Source: Candidatus Bipolaricaulota bacterium (lineage in GTDB: Bacteria; Bipolaricaulota; Bipolaricaulia; UBA7950; UBA9294). From it: 7,765 bases of DNA. The first letter of the stretch is position 1, and each line of letters starts with the position of its first letter. Shown piece after piece: positions 1-6,606 of the stretch. Under the pieces are notes generated by a model. The model had not been told where the DNA came from. It saw only the letters and a program-made list of their open reading frames with translations, and did not search any database. The stretch lies in the NCBI GenBank assembly GCA_030612485.1, contig JAUWNS010000112.1, forward strand, positions 1 through 7,765, read 5' to 3'. A program made the translations under genes and the position numbers.

Positions 1-15
1 AAAAGAGCCTTTATG

Positions 16-44
16 TTGCATTCGTTGCCCTGAGCCGGTATTCT
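16..44 (+). promoter_or_regulatory. Possible sigma70-type promoter at the left edge
   Basis: TTGCAT at 16-21 and TATTCT at 39-44 are separated by 17 nt. Each hexamer matches the consensus at four positions. It would start transcription near position 51, just before the TTG at 63. The downstream reading frame remains open through this stretch to the window edge, so the match could equally be chance inside coding sequence. Confidence 0.25.
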
Positions 45-62
45 ATTCACGGAAATATCCTG

Positions 63-446
63 TTGAAAAAGAGCCGAGTATTCCACATGGGAGATCTAAG
101 AGCAGAACAAGTTGGTATCATTTCGGTGAGAGGGTTCTTCAAGCGATATATACTGAAATGGGTGAAGCGAGCAACACGCCTTGCTCGTGAGCACGGGCTC
201 GATCCGCGGGTCTTTGTATTCCTCGCGCTCTTGGGGTACCTGATCCAGGGGCTTTACTTCCTTCCCTGGCTGAAAGGAAGGAGCGTCGACCTCGGACTCC
301 TAATCTCTCTCCGGATTGTCGGACTTATCGGACCGTTCTACATCCTGCTTAAGGGAAGGAGGATCGCCGCGGTGCTCAACCTCTCCCTTGCCGCAACCTG
401 GTCCTTCAACACCGCCTGGCACGTCTGCCACTTCGTCTATCTCTGA
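63..446 (+). CDS. Small polytopic membrane protein of unknown function, start uncertain
   Basis: I do not recognise a family. From the TTG at 63 the product is 127 residues. The N-terminal 45 residues are basic and hydrophilic; three hydrophobic segments follow at about residues 50-70, 76-97 and 102-122, suggesting an inner-membrane protein with two or three spans. The last segment contains a Trp-His-x-Cys-His sequence near the C terminus. No convincing Shine-Dalgarno site precedes TTG 63, and the alternatives ATG 87, GTG 126 and GTG 162 are no better. The frame has no stop between the window edge and 63, so the gene may begin outside the window. It is followed 7 nt later by the -35 box of the tRNA-Ala promoter. 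The stop codon and the coherent hydrophobic pattern support a real gene; function is unknown. Confidence 0.6.
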   Translation: MKKSRVFHMGDLRAEQVGIISVRGFFKRYILKWVKRATRLAREHGLDPRVFVFLALLGYLIQGLYFLPWLKGRSVDLGLLISLRIVGLIGPFYILLKGRRIAAVLNLSLAATWSFNTAWHVCHFVYL

Positions 447-453
447 TCACCGG

Positions 454-481
454 TTGATCAAGATGTGCAGGCCGGTATAAT
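454..481 (+). promoter_or_regulatory. Promoter of tRNA-Ala
   Basis: A perfect -10 box TATAAT lies at 476-481, and TTGATC at 454-459 is a four-of-six -35 box with a 16-nt spacer. Predicted initiation is near 488, about 12 nt before the mature tRNA 5' end. The promoter sits immediately after the stop codon of the preceding membrane protein gene, indicating that the tRNA is transcribed independently. Confidence 0.7.
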
Positions 482-499
482 CCTGTCTGTACGCAATCT

Positions 500-576
500 G
501 GGGACGTAGCTCTAATTGGGAGAGCACCTGCTTTGCACGCAGGGGGTTGGCGGTTCGAATCCGCTCGTCTCCACCA
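500..576 (+). tRNA. tRNA-Ala, anticodon TGC
   Basis: A full cloverleaf can be drawn. The acceptor stem is GGGGACG (500-506) against CGTCTCC (566-572). The D stem is GCTC/GAGC, the anticodon stem is CCTGC/GCAGG around loop TTTGCAC with anticodon TGC, and the T arm contains TTCGAAT. The acceptor stem carries a G3:U70 wobble pair, the classic identity element recognised by alanyl-tRNA synthetase. The discriminator is A573 and CCA is genomically encoded at 574-576. No clear intrinsic terminator follows in the 95 nt before the convergent gene's stop codon. Confidence 0.96.
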
Positions 577-671
577 CAACAACGCCGAATCGCTCTGTCC
601 AACTGGCTTTTCGCTGCTTCTCACCAACAGACCTAAGGTGCACGTATGGAGAACTGCGATACTAAGAACTC

Positions 672-3600
672 CTAATGGCTACGTCGTAGTCTGACTCCCA
701 GCAGAAGTGCGACCAGCAATACTACTGCTGCTGCCACAGCCGCTATTACCCATAGTGGGATTCCTTTGACCGACGTATCGGGCGTGGAGGTTCTTTCCGG
801 CTGCAGATCATCGCCGCTGAACTGCTTGCCTGCTTGGTACGTCTGTTCGAACTGAGTGTCGCCCTGAGCATCCACCTGCAGGGTCATGCCTTCTCCTCCC
901 TGGGCAATGACGTTCCAGTCAACGGAGTACCTGTGGACTGCTCCCTGAAGCGTCGGCATCTCTGCAGCAGCGACCGCGTAGTCCTTGCCGTTAGCCACAA
1001 GCACACAGTCTAGGTCGTACGTTCCTTCTGCTGTTCCAACCACCTCACAGTAGTAGGAATCAGGCGGATCAAACATGACTACAATGTTATTCTGCACATT
1101 AAACAACGAGCCCGGAATCTCTTCACTAATCTCGCCATCTACCAATCCCGTAATGCGTCCGTCCGCGTCACACACGCGAAGTTCCCCAGGGCTGCGTAAC
1201 CAGTAGAAGAGCCACGACTTGAGCGCTAGGCTGTCGCTGCCGGGCATCCCGATTTGGAACTGCTCTGCCACGTTACCGTCATCCCTCAGCTTGTTTGGCG
1301 GGTGCCCAACCTTGTCGCCATTATCGTCAAGCCACAGGTGCGTGATGTCTCCTGGGAGAGATCTGTTCTCGAATGCCGTCCGCAAGTCGCTCCCGATCAT
1401 CAGATCACCCCACAGTGTGTCGCTGCTCCGAACCCACCCCCACAGAGCTCTTTCCTCATCATCATGGCATGAGGTTATCACGACCTTGTTCTCCGCTGAG
1501 ATGCTCCCGGGGCTGGCCTCGGAGGTAGCTATGAAGCAACCGGAGTAGCATGAACCGATCATGACTACACAAGGAACCGATTCGCTCAACTCAGAAAGCA
1601 GTTCAGCAAGCCCTACTATTCCATGTACCTGACTTACCCAAAGGAATCCGTTTTCCGAATCGTCCTCGTCGAAGATGAAGCAGTCCTGCTCACCATGGCC
1701 AACAAGGTAGATGATGACAGGTGTTGTGCTTCCGCTTGTCGTTTCTGCTACCTGGCGAATGGCGTCCGTGAATGTGTTGAGTGAGGCATCCCCGTCGACC
1801 TCGTCATCGCCATCATCGTCTATGTCTTGAGGGGCGACTGAATTGAGGTAAAGAATGTGATCATCGTCAAAGCCAAGATTCCGAAGCGCTCTGTACGCGT
1901 TGTTTGCAGAGTGGTCAATTCCGTGCTTTTCGCGCCATCCTCCTTGCCCCGCAACGATCAACGCATAGCCAGGGTGGACATACACCGATGCGGAGCACTG
2001 TGTGGAGTTGCCCCCGGCATCCCTCACTTCGACCCACAACTCTTTCTGGCCCGGTGTGGCGAACGACCATCTCTTAGTCCTTGTGGCGGAAACCCAATCC
2101 TCCTCTGATGTGGCCCACGCATACCAGTCTGTCCAATCCCCTGTTGGCTGACCGTCTTCGACTTCGTCGCTGGAAAAGCGTACTGCCTCTATGGCTTGAT
2201 CGTCCTCTGAACCTTCCAAGCAGATCTCAAACTTTTGCCCCACATCGAGTTCCGAAACCTGTCCTCCAGTGCGCACGTCGTGCAATCGAAGCGCGCAGTT
2301 CGGAGGCTGGTCCGGCAAGGCTTGAGCTATCGCAATTAATTGGGCGTTCTCACCTTCCTGTACTGCATCGTTCCAGTTCTGAGTGGAGTCCGCAGAGAAG
2401 ACAGCGTAGTAGTATGTGTGGTTGGCTGTCTGATCGCGCTCAACGTGCTGGACGGCAGCTCCACTAGCAGGATCCAGATCCTCGTAAATCGTGGCTCCAT
2501 CTGAATGGTCTGTCGGCCAGGAGTCCGCTTTCCGACAGACCCGTACTCGAGCTAGTTCCGAATCCACTGGATTGGTCCATGTCAATGTGAGAGAGACATC
2601 CTTGCCTTCGGCTCCGTCTATTGCGAAGTCCCCGACGAGGGGCGGAGGCTCTACGTCAGCCGAGTACTCGCATTCCTCAAACTCACGCGGCCATGGGTAT
2701 TGCTCAATAGACGGGCGGAGATCCGCTGAGGAATTGTCTCGAATACAGATATCCCGACCTACTAACTTCTCTATGTACTCCCCTCCATCGGCGAGAAACA
2801 CTCCGTACTTGTTGAGCGCTACCTCAGTGCTGATAACCGTTAAGTCCCCCATCGAAGCAGAGATCCCATATACCCTGTTGTTCATAATGCGCGATCCGCT
2901 GATGACAAGAGTCCCGCTGGAACCGACACCGGCTCCGTTCCCCGAGATAGAACAGCTTTCGATGTCGCAGCTACCGCTGCTCACTTCTACCCCGAAGTTG
3001 TTGTTGCCCTCGATGATTGAGTTTTCAATGAGAGCAGTCTTCCCAGAAAAGCTGATTGCCGCGTAATTGCAGTCCTTGCAATTATCTCGAATTGTGCATT
3101 TGTCGATTCTCAACTCCTCTGAAGAGCTGGAAATCGCATTGCCTCTATTTAGCAACATGCTACATCCTCGGAGCACGAGCGCAGACGAATAGTCCCTGAT
3201 GCCGGTCCAATTCTCTGAGATCGTGGAGTTCGATACGGTGGCAGTGCTCCCTGGTAAGAGATGAAGCCCTGTGTCCCAGTTTGAAATGACGGAATCCTCG
3301 AGTTGAAAATGATTCCCGTTGGGAACCAGAATCCCCACATTATCTGTATCCCCAATAATCGTAAGATTGCTGACGTGTACATCCCCCAGTTCATTGAAGA
3401 GACTAATGCCGCCCAATATGACACCATGTCCCTGCCCCTCGATGTTTATCCGCTTATATATTGCCACACGCTCATGGGAGTAATCACCTGACTCAACAAC
3501 AATGGTGCCACCTTCCGCAACTCTGTAAATGGCTTCCTCAATAGTCGTCATCCCCGTGGGGACAGATATCTCTTGCTTGTCAGCGGGTTGTTCCCCTTTG

Positions 3601-4835
3601 ATTAGCCAGTCTGAAACTCCGAACAAGTCCCGCTGGTTGCCCGTGACGGTGTTTCCCCATCCAACAGCAACTGCACTACGCCTGGCAGCAATTCCCCAAC
3701 CATCGTTGTTCTTCACAGTGTTGTCGGTGATAATCGCCCGCGCAATCCAACCTAAAGATATACCTGTTTCATTCCCTAGAATCCTGCAGTTAGAAATGAC
3801 ACCTTCTCCAGATGACACCTTTATGCCATCCTCTTCGTTATTCTCGATGGTGCAATTTTTAGCGTGCATCATCCCTCCCGCGCAGATGACACCATCTTCG
3901 TTGTCGCGTATTTCGCAATCTGACATCTCCAAGGAGCTGTCGTCACTACGTATCCCTGTTCCAGTATTTGAATGCACTACCGCATTCCTGAGAGTGCACT
4001 CAGAAGAGCAACAAATACTAACCCCCTGATTGCACGATGAGATATCGCAGTCCTCCATCACAGCTCGCCCGCTATTGATGTATACCCCTTTTGGAGAAGC
4101 TCGATCCGGGATTGCATTCCCCTTGATTGACACATTCAGCGCTTCGAGCACGCCTGATGAGTTCCATGTGATGCCCAAGTAGGTAGCCGAAATGGTAGAG
4201 TTTCTTATGGAAAGATTAGACTTATCGTAGGCTTGCACAGCATTTGACACAAGAGAGAAGTCCACGGAGTCGATTTCAACACGGCTAGCATCTCCTGCCT
4301 GAATGCCTTCTGCATATCTGTGATCGTTGCCGTAATTGGTGATCCGTACGTTGCGGAACTTCACGTGGGCAGCACCCTCGATTTGAACCCACGGCCCTCC
4401 TCCCCACATGATGTACTTCGAGTGGCTGAGCATGGAGGGATCACACCGCAAGAACAGATCTTCGATTACCACGTCTATCCCATCACCAGCGATTTCGATA
4501 TACGGGTAGCCACTAGGGGCCATTCTGCCCCAGATGGCGGTGCGAGAGACCCCCATACCGCGAAGGGTCAAGCTTTTGCGGATGCGAAGTGTGTCAGTTC
4601 CCCAATGATAGTCACCCCATATCGTGCGGGTCCCTGGTGCCCCCACTCCTTCGCCAAGCAGAATGACATCACCTGGACTCGCAGCGTCAATCGCGGCTTG
4701 AATCGTGGAGAAATCTCCTGGAACGGAAACCGTAGCCGATAACCCAATGATGCAAGCGCTTGCCAGGAAGAAACAGAGAAAAGCGCAATAGGCAATCGGC
4801 CGGGCTAACAGCATACCGAGCATTCGACCAGTCAT
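672..4835 (-). CDS. Secreted, membrane-anchored parallel beta-helix protein with caspase-like (C13/gingipain-type) cysteine protease domain
   Basis: The product has 1387 residues. Residues 1-34 form a signal peptide with a long hydrophobic core. Two right-handed beta-helix blocks (about 36-410 and 422-705) each open with a pectate-lyase/NosD-type lead-in (VPGDFSTIQAAID; VPTGMTTIEEAIY) followed by many PbH1-like repeats. Residues 730-840 resemble fibronectin type III and 845-953 an Ig/PKD-like domain. Residues 956-1210 look like a clan CD cysteine protease: hydrophobic strands precede H1047-G (YLVGHGEQ) and C1096 (VMIGSCYSGC), the expected His/Cys dyad, and an Asp-rich loop (1004-1016) may bind calcium. 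A C-terminal beta domain, a transmembrane helix (1358-1380) and a basic RLRRSH tail suggest cell-surface anchoring. The ATG at 4835 has GGGGAT about 7 nt upstream. The beta-helix blocks suggest carbohydrate or surface binding; the substrate is unknown. The gene is divergent from and unrelated to its neighbours. Confidence 0.92.
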   Translation of the reverse strand: MTGRMLGMLLARPIAYCAFLCFFLASACIIGLSATVSVPGDFSTIQAAIDAASPGDVILLGEGVGAPGTRTIWGDYHWGTDTLRIRKSLTLRGMGVSRTAIWGRMAPSGYPYIEIAGDGIDVVIEDLFLRCDPSMLSHSKYIMWGGGPWVQIEGAAHVKFRNVRITNYGNDHRYAEGIQAGDASRVEIDSVDFSLVSNAVQAYDKSNLSIRNSTISATYLGITWNSSGVLEALNVSIKGNAIPDRASPKGVYINSGRAVMEDCDISSCNQGVSICCSSECTLRNAVVHSNTGTGIRSDDSSLEMSDCEIRDNEDGVICAGGMMHAKNCTIENNEEDGIKVSSGEGVISNCRILGNETGISLGWIARAIITDNTVKNNDGWGIAARRSAVAVGWGNTVTGNQRDLFGVSDWLIKGEQPADKQEISVPTGMTTIEEAIYRVAEGGTIVVESGDYSHERVAIYKRINIEGQGHGVILGGISLFNELGDVHVSNLTIIGDTDNVGILVPNGNHFQLEDSVISNWDTGLHLLPGSTATVSNSTISENWTGIRDYSSALVLRGCSMLLNRGNAISSSSEELRIDKCTIRDNCKDCNYAAISFSGKTALIENSIIEGNNNFGVEVSSGSCDIESCSISGNGAGVGSSGTLVISGSRIMNNRVYGISASMGDLTVISTEVALNKYGVFLADGGEYIEKLVGRDICIRDNSSADLRPSIEQYPWPREFEECEYSADVEPPPLVGDFAIDGAEGKDVSLTLTWTNPVDSELARVRVCRKADSWPTDHSDGATIYEDLDPASGAAVQHVERDQTANHTYYYAVFSADSTQNWNDAVQEGENAQLIAIAQALPDQPPNCALRLHDVRTGGQVSELDVGQKFEICLEGSEDDQAIEAVRFSSDEVEDGQPTGDWTDWYAWATSEEDWVSATRTKRWSFATPGQKELWVEVRDAGGNSTQCSASVYVHPGYALIVAGQGGWREKHGIDHSANNAYRALRNLGFDDDHILYLNSVAPQDIDDDGDDEVDGDASLNTFTDAIRQVAETTSGSTTPVIIYLVGHGEQDCFIFDEDDSENGFLWVSQVHGIVGLAELLSELSESVPCVVMIGSCYSGCFIATSEASPGSISAENKVVITSCHDDEERALWGWVRSSDTLWGDLMIGSDLRTAFENRSLPGDITHLWLDDNGDKVGHPPNKLRDDGNVAEQFQIGMPGSDSLALKSWLFYWLRSPGELRVCDADGRITGLVDGEISEEIPGSLFNVQNNIVVMFDPPDSYYCEVVGTAEGTYDLDCVLVANGKDYAVAAAEMPTLQGAVHRYSVDWNVIAQGGEGMTLQVDAQGDTQFEQTYQAGKQFSGDDLQPERTSTPDTSVKGIPLWVIAAVAAAVVLLVALLLGVRLRRSH

Positions 4836-4853
4836 GTTATCATCCCCAAGCGG

Positions 4854-4883
4854 ATTCTACACTCACTAGAAGCCTCCGTGCAA
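4854..4883 (-). promoter_or_regulatory. Possible promoter of the beta-helix/protease gene
   Basis: On the minus strand TTGCAC (4878-4883) and TAGAAT (4854-4859) are separated by 18 nt. The -10 box matches five of six consensus positions. It would start transcription near 4847, leaving a very short leader with the GGGGAT ribosome binding site right at its 5' end, which is tight; this lowers confidence. Confidence 0.4.
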
Positions 4884-5253
4884 GACATGCTCCGCTGTAA
4901 AACCGTCACAAAAGTGAGAACCAAAGCATGTCGGATTCACACAGTCGTGCCAATGCGCAAGACAGAGCGAGGCGATCCGGAAGAAAGCAGAAACGTTGAG
5001 GGGTGCCTTGCGGTTTCTCCAAACGTTCACATCGGGTCTCCGATTCCGGACGAGGTGTCGAAGGAGTCGGAGTGGTAAACGGTCGAAGAGCAGGCCGTTC
5101 TACGCCCAGGAGTCGGTCAGAACGAAGGTTTCCTAATCGTCCCCCAGTCTCCACCACCTTCTTCCCTCTCCCGTGTATGTTGCTCTTCCCACTGGATCAA
5201 CAATCAAGAATCCTGTGACAATGCTCAATGATGCTTGCTAGAGAGATCCTTCC
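4884..5253. other. Gene-free, hairpin-rich intergenic region
   Basis: No convincing protein gene is present: the open frames here lack ribosome binding sites, hydrophobic periodicity or recognisable motifs. Several inverted repeats stand out. CGCAAGACA (4956-4964) pairs with TGCCTTGCG (5004-5012) with one mismatch. CTCCGA (5038-5043) pairs with TCGGAG (5067-5072). AACGGTC (5078-5084) pairs with GGCCGTT (5093-5099, one G-T pair), and CGTTCT (5096-5101) pairs with AGAACG (5119-5124), overlapping the previous stem. A stretch at 4974-4990 resembles the tip of bacterial SRP RNA, and 5146-5156 resembles a tRNA 3' end, but neither completes the expected structure. A structured RNA is possible but no promoter or terminator frames it. 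5160-5253 shows nothing recognisable. Confidence 0.35.
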
Positions 5254-5282
5254 TTGACAGAGGAACGGACCTCGCCTATAGT
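5254..5282 (+). promoter_or_regulatory. Strong sigma70-type promoter of the tRNA(CAT)-dtd-rpmF unit
   Basis: A perfect -35 box TTGACA (5254-5259) and a five-of-six -10 box TATAGT (5277-5282) are separated by the optimal 17 nt. Initiation is predicted near 5289, about 12 nt before the tRNA. It is the best promoter in the window and probably drives the tRNA and, by read-through, the three downstream genes, since no terminator is seen before 6607. Confidence 0.85.
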
Positions 5283-5300
5283 CCATTACGTATAGAGAGC

Positions 5301-5372
5301 GGGCCCATAGCTCAGCGGTAGAGCAACCGGCTCATAACCGGTCGGTCCCAGGTTCGAACCCTGGTGGGCCCA
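5301..5372 (+). tRNA. tRNA with CAT anticodon (elongator Met, or Ile2 after lysidine modification)
   Basis: The cloverleaf is complete: acceptor GGGCCCA/TGGGCCC (seven Watson-Crick pairs), D stem GCTC/GAGC with a short loop, anticodon stem ACCGG/CCGGT around loop CTCATAA, and T stem CCAGG/CCTGG around TTCGAAC. The discriminator is A5372 and CCA is not encoded, unlike the tRNA-Ala of this window. The paired G1:C72 argues against an initiator tRNA. CAT tRNAs of this type are either elongator Met or the Ile2 species whose C34 becomes lysidine; the sequence alone does not let me decide. The next base after the discriminator is the A of an ATG start codon. Confidence 0.95.
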
Positions 5373-5903
5373 ATGATCACTATGGATAAATTGTTCGTCT
5401 ACATTGCGGGAAGAGCCCAAGGAGAACCCGGTGACGCAGGGATCGGGATCGCCATCATCGATAAGGATGGAAACATTGTCGAGGAGGTCTCACAACTTAT
5501 TGGGCGGGCAACCTCGCAGGTCGCGCGGTACCGAGCGTTGATCGAAGGGGCGCAACACGCCCTTGCCTACGCGCCACAGTCGATCATCCTCTTCACTGAC
5601 GATCAACACCTGGTGAATCAGATCAACGGGGTCTTTCCAACCCGGGAACCTCACCTAAAGCACCTGTTAGAGGTCGCCAAAGAGGTGCTGAACCAGTTTT
5701 CCCAGTGGCGGGTCAACTTTGTCGATCGCGATGTGAATCACCGTGCCCCGCGCCTCGTTGAACAGGCCTTCCATAACCGTATCCAAGCAAGGATAACACG
5801 GGAGCACCTGCAGATCCGGTTGACGGCGCGGGTTGCTGCGCTCTCCGAGGAAGACCTGAAACGGGTGATCGAGTACGCCGAAGACCTCCAGGCAAGGGCC
5901 TAA
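5373..5903 (+). CDS. RNase HI-fold protein lacking most catalytic acids (probable pseudoenzyme)
   Basis: The 176-residue product follows the bacterial/archaeal RNase HI (RVT_3-like) pattern: strand plus turn FVYIAGRAQGEPGDAGIG (8-25), the helix SQVARYRALIEGAQHA (48-63), strand ILFTDDQHLVNQI (72-84) and NHRAPRLVEQA near 122-132. In active enzymes these motifs supply D, E, D, D. Here only the third (D76) remains; the positions of the others hold A12, R52 and P126. It is therefore probably catalytically dead, although the fold looks conserved. Residues 135-176 form an extra basic/acidic helical tail. The start is ATG 5373, directly abutting the tRNA, or ATG 5382; a GTG at 5364 lies inside the tRNA and is rejected. 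No free ribosome binding site exists, so translation may be leaderless after tRNA processing. Two nucleotides separate its stop from dtd. The function is unknown; nucleic-acid binding is an inference. Confidence 0.82.
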   Translation: MITMDKLFVYIAGRAQGEPGDAGIGIAIIDKDGNIVEEVSQLIGRATSQVARYRALIEGAQHALAYAPQSIILFTDDQHLVNQINGVFPTREPHLKHLLEVAKEVLNQFSQWRVNFVDRDVNHRAPRLVEQAFHNRIQARITREHLQIRLTARVAALSEEDLKRVIEYAEDLQARA

Positions 5904-5905
5904 CT

Positions 5906-6364
5906 ATGCGCATTGTGCTGCAACGGGTGCACCATGCCACAGTCAACGTTGCGGGGAAGATGGTCGCCACGATCGGTCAAGGCATTACCCTCCTTATCGG
6001 GATCTCGCAGGAGGATCGCGCCGACTCATTCCCTGGAATCGCGAGGAAACTCGTCGAACTTCGCATCTTCGAAGACGAAGTCGGAAAGATGAACCTCTCA
6101 CTGCGCGATATCGAAGGGGAGATCCTCGCTGTCCCTCAATTCACCCTCTACGGGGATATCCGCAAAGGGCGCCGCCCGAGCTTCACTGCGGCCGCGCCTC
6201 CTGAACAGGCCGCGCCCTTGTTCGACGCCTTTATCGAAGCGTTGGAAGCCGAACGAATTCCCGTACAAACCGGGATCTTCGGAGCAAAGATGGCCGTTGA
6301 ACTGGTGAATGACGGGCCGGTCACGTTCATCCTCGACCTTGCGCCTTCACCCGACAGCGGCTAA
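5906..6364 (+). CDS. dtd: D-aminoacyl-tRNA deacylase
   Basis: The cytoplasmic enzyme hydrolyses D-amino acids (and mischarged glycine on tRNA-Ala) from tRNAs, keeping them out of translation. The 152 residues match the family over their full length: N-terminal MRIVLQRVHHATVNV, the LRIFEDEVGKMN segment (52-63), PQFTLYGDIRKGRRPSF (77-93), TGIFGAKM (122-129) and the C-terminal NDGPVT (135-140), containing the Gly-Pro pair that enforces chirality. The usual SQFTL active-site motif reads PQFTL here: Ser77 is replaced by Pro, while Gln78 and Thr80 are kept. The ATG lies 2 nt after the RNase H-like stop, implying translational coupling; the ribosome binding site (AAGG within the upstream gene) is weak. 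It is co-transcribed with a tRNA and L32, fitting a translation-quality role. Confidence 0.95.
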   Translation: MRIVLQRVHHATVNVAGKMVATIGQGITLLIGISQEDRADSFPGIARKLVELRIFEDEVGKMNLSLRDIEGEILAVPQFTLYGDIRKGRRPSFTAAAPPEQAAPLFDAFIEALEAERIPVQTGIFGAKMAVELVNDGPVTFILDLAPSPDSG

Positions 6365-6393
6365 AATTATCGCCCTAATCGAGTTTGACCCTT

Positions 6394-6400
6394 AGGAGGA
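6394..6400 (+). promoter_or_regulatory. Ribosome binding site deciding the rpmF start
   Basis: AGGAGGA ends directly before two consecutive ATG codons (6401 and 6404). With no space to 6401, the second ATG is the better start; it also gives the canonical L32 N terminus Met-Ala-Val-Pro. Confidence 0.8.
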
Positions 6401-6403
6401 ATG

Positions 6404-6592
6404 ATGGCGGTACCCAAATATCGAACGTCGCGTTCAAAGGGGCGTATGCGACGTACACATCAGAAAATGGCTCCTTTCGCTACGACTGAATGCCCGCATT
6501 GTCACGAGATCAAGCTCCCACACCGGGTTTGCCCGCATTGCGGCTACTACAACGGGATGGAGATCATCGCGGTGAGCAAGAGCGGAGACTAA
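6404..6592 (+). CDS. rpmF: 50S ribosomal protein L32
   Basis: The 62-residue product is a typical L32: it starts MAVPKYRTSRSKGRMRR, continues with THQKMAPF and carries a zinc-ribbon with C30-x2-C33 and C43-x2-C46 (TECPHC and HRVCPHCGYYNG). It belongs to the large ribosomal subunit near the peptidyl-transferase exit region. All four zinc-binding cysteines are retained. It lies 39 nt after dtd and probably shares its transcript; no separate promoter was found in the gap. The common bacterial arrangement with a DUF177 (yceD) gene upstream and plsX downstream is absent; a terminator follows instead. An ATG three bases upstream (6401) would add one Met but leaves no spacing to the ribosome binding site. 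Confidence 0.97.
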   Translation: MAVPKYRTSRSKGRMRRTHQKMAPFATTECPHCHEIKLPHRVCPHCGYYNGMEIIAVSKSGD

Positions 6593-6606
6593 CCAATCGG
6601 CAGAAC

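Noticed and set aside
406..627. 73-codon minus-strand frame across the tRNA-Ala region
   Set aside because: It is the antisense translation of the tRNA gene and overlaps the end of the membrane protein gene; no ribosome binding site or domain.
577..671. Possible terminator between tRNA-Ala and the convergent large gene
   Set aside because: No stable hairpin followed by a T tract could be drawn on either strand.
1219..4742. Numerous + strand frames (up to 191 codons) opposite the beta-helix/protease gene
   Set aside because: They are antisense shadows of a gene with clear domains over its full length.
5063..5156. tRNA-like stretch ending AGTCTCCACCA, preceded by GGAG and GAGTGG about 90 nt upstream, like a serine/leucine tRNA
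   Set aside because: The acceptor stem pairs only five of seven bases, the T arm lacks TTCGAAT-like sequence and no anticodon stem forms; at most a decayed relic.
4878..5218. Three overlapping frames of 66-83 codons in the intergenic region on both strands
   Set aside because: No ribosome binding sites, no recognisable composition or motif, and they conflict with one another.
5364..5372. GTG start extending the RNase H-like protein by three residues
   Set aside because: The GTG lies inside the T stem and acceptor stem of the tRNA; ATG 5373 or 5382 are better.
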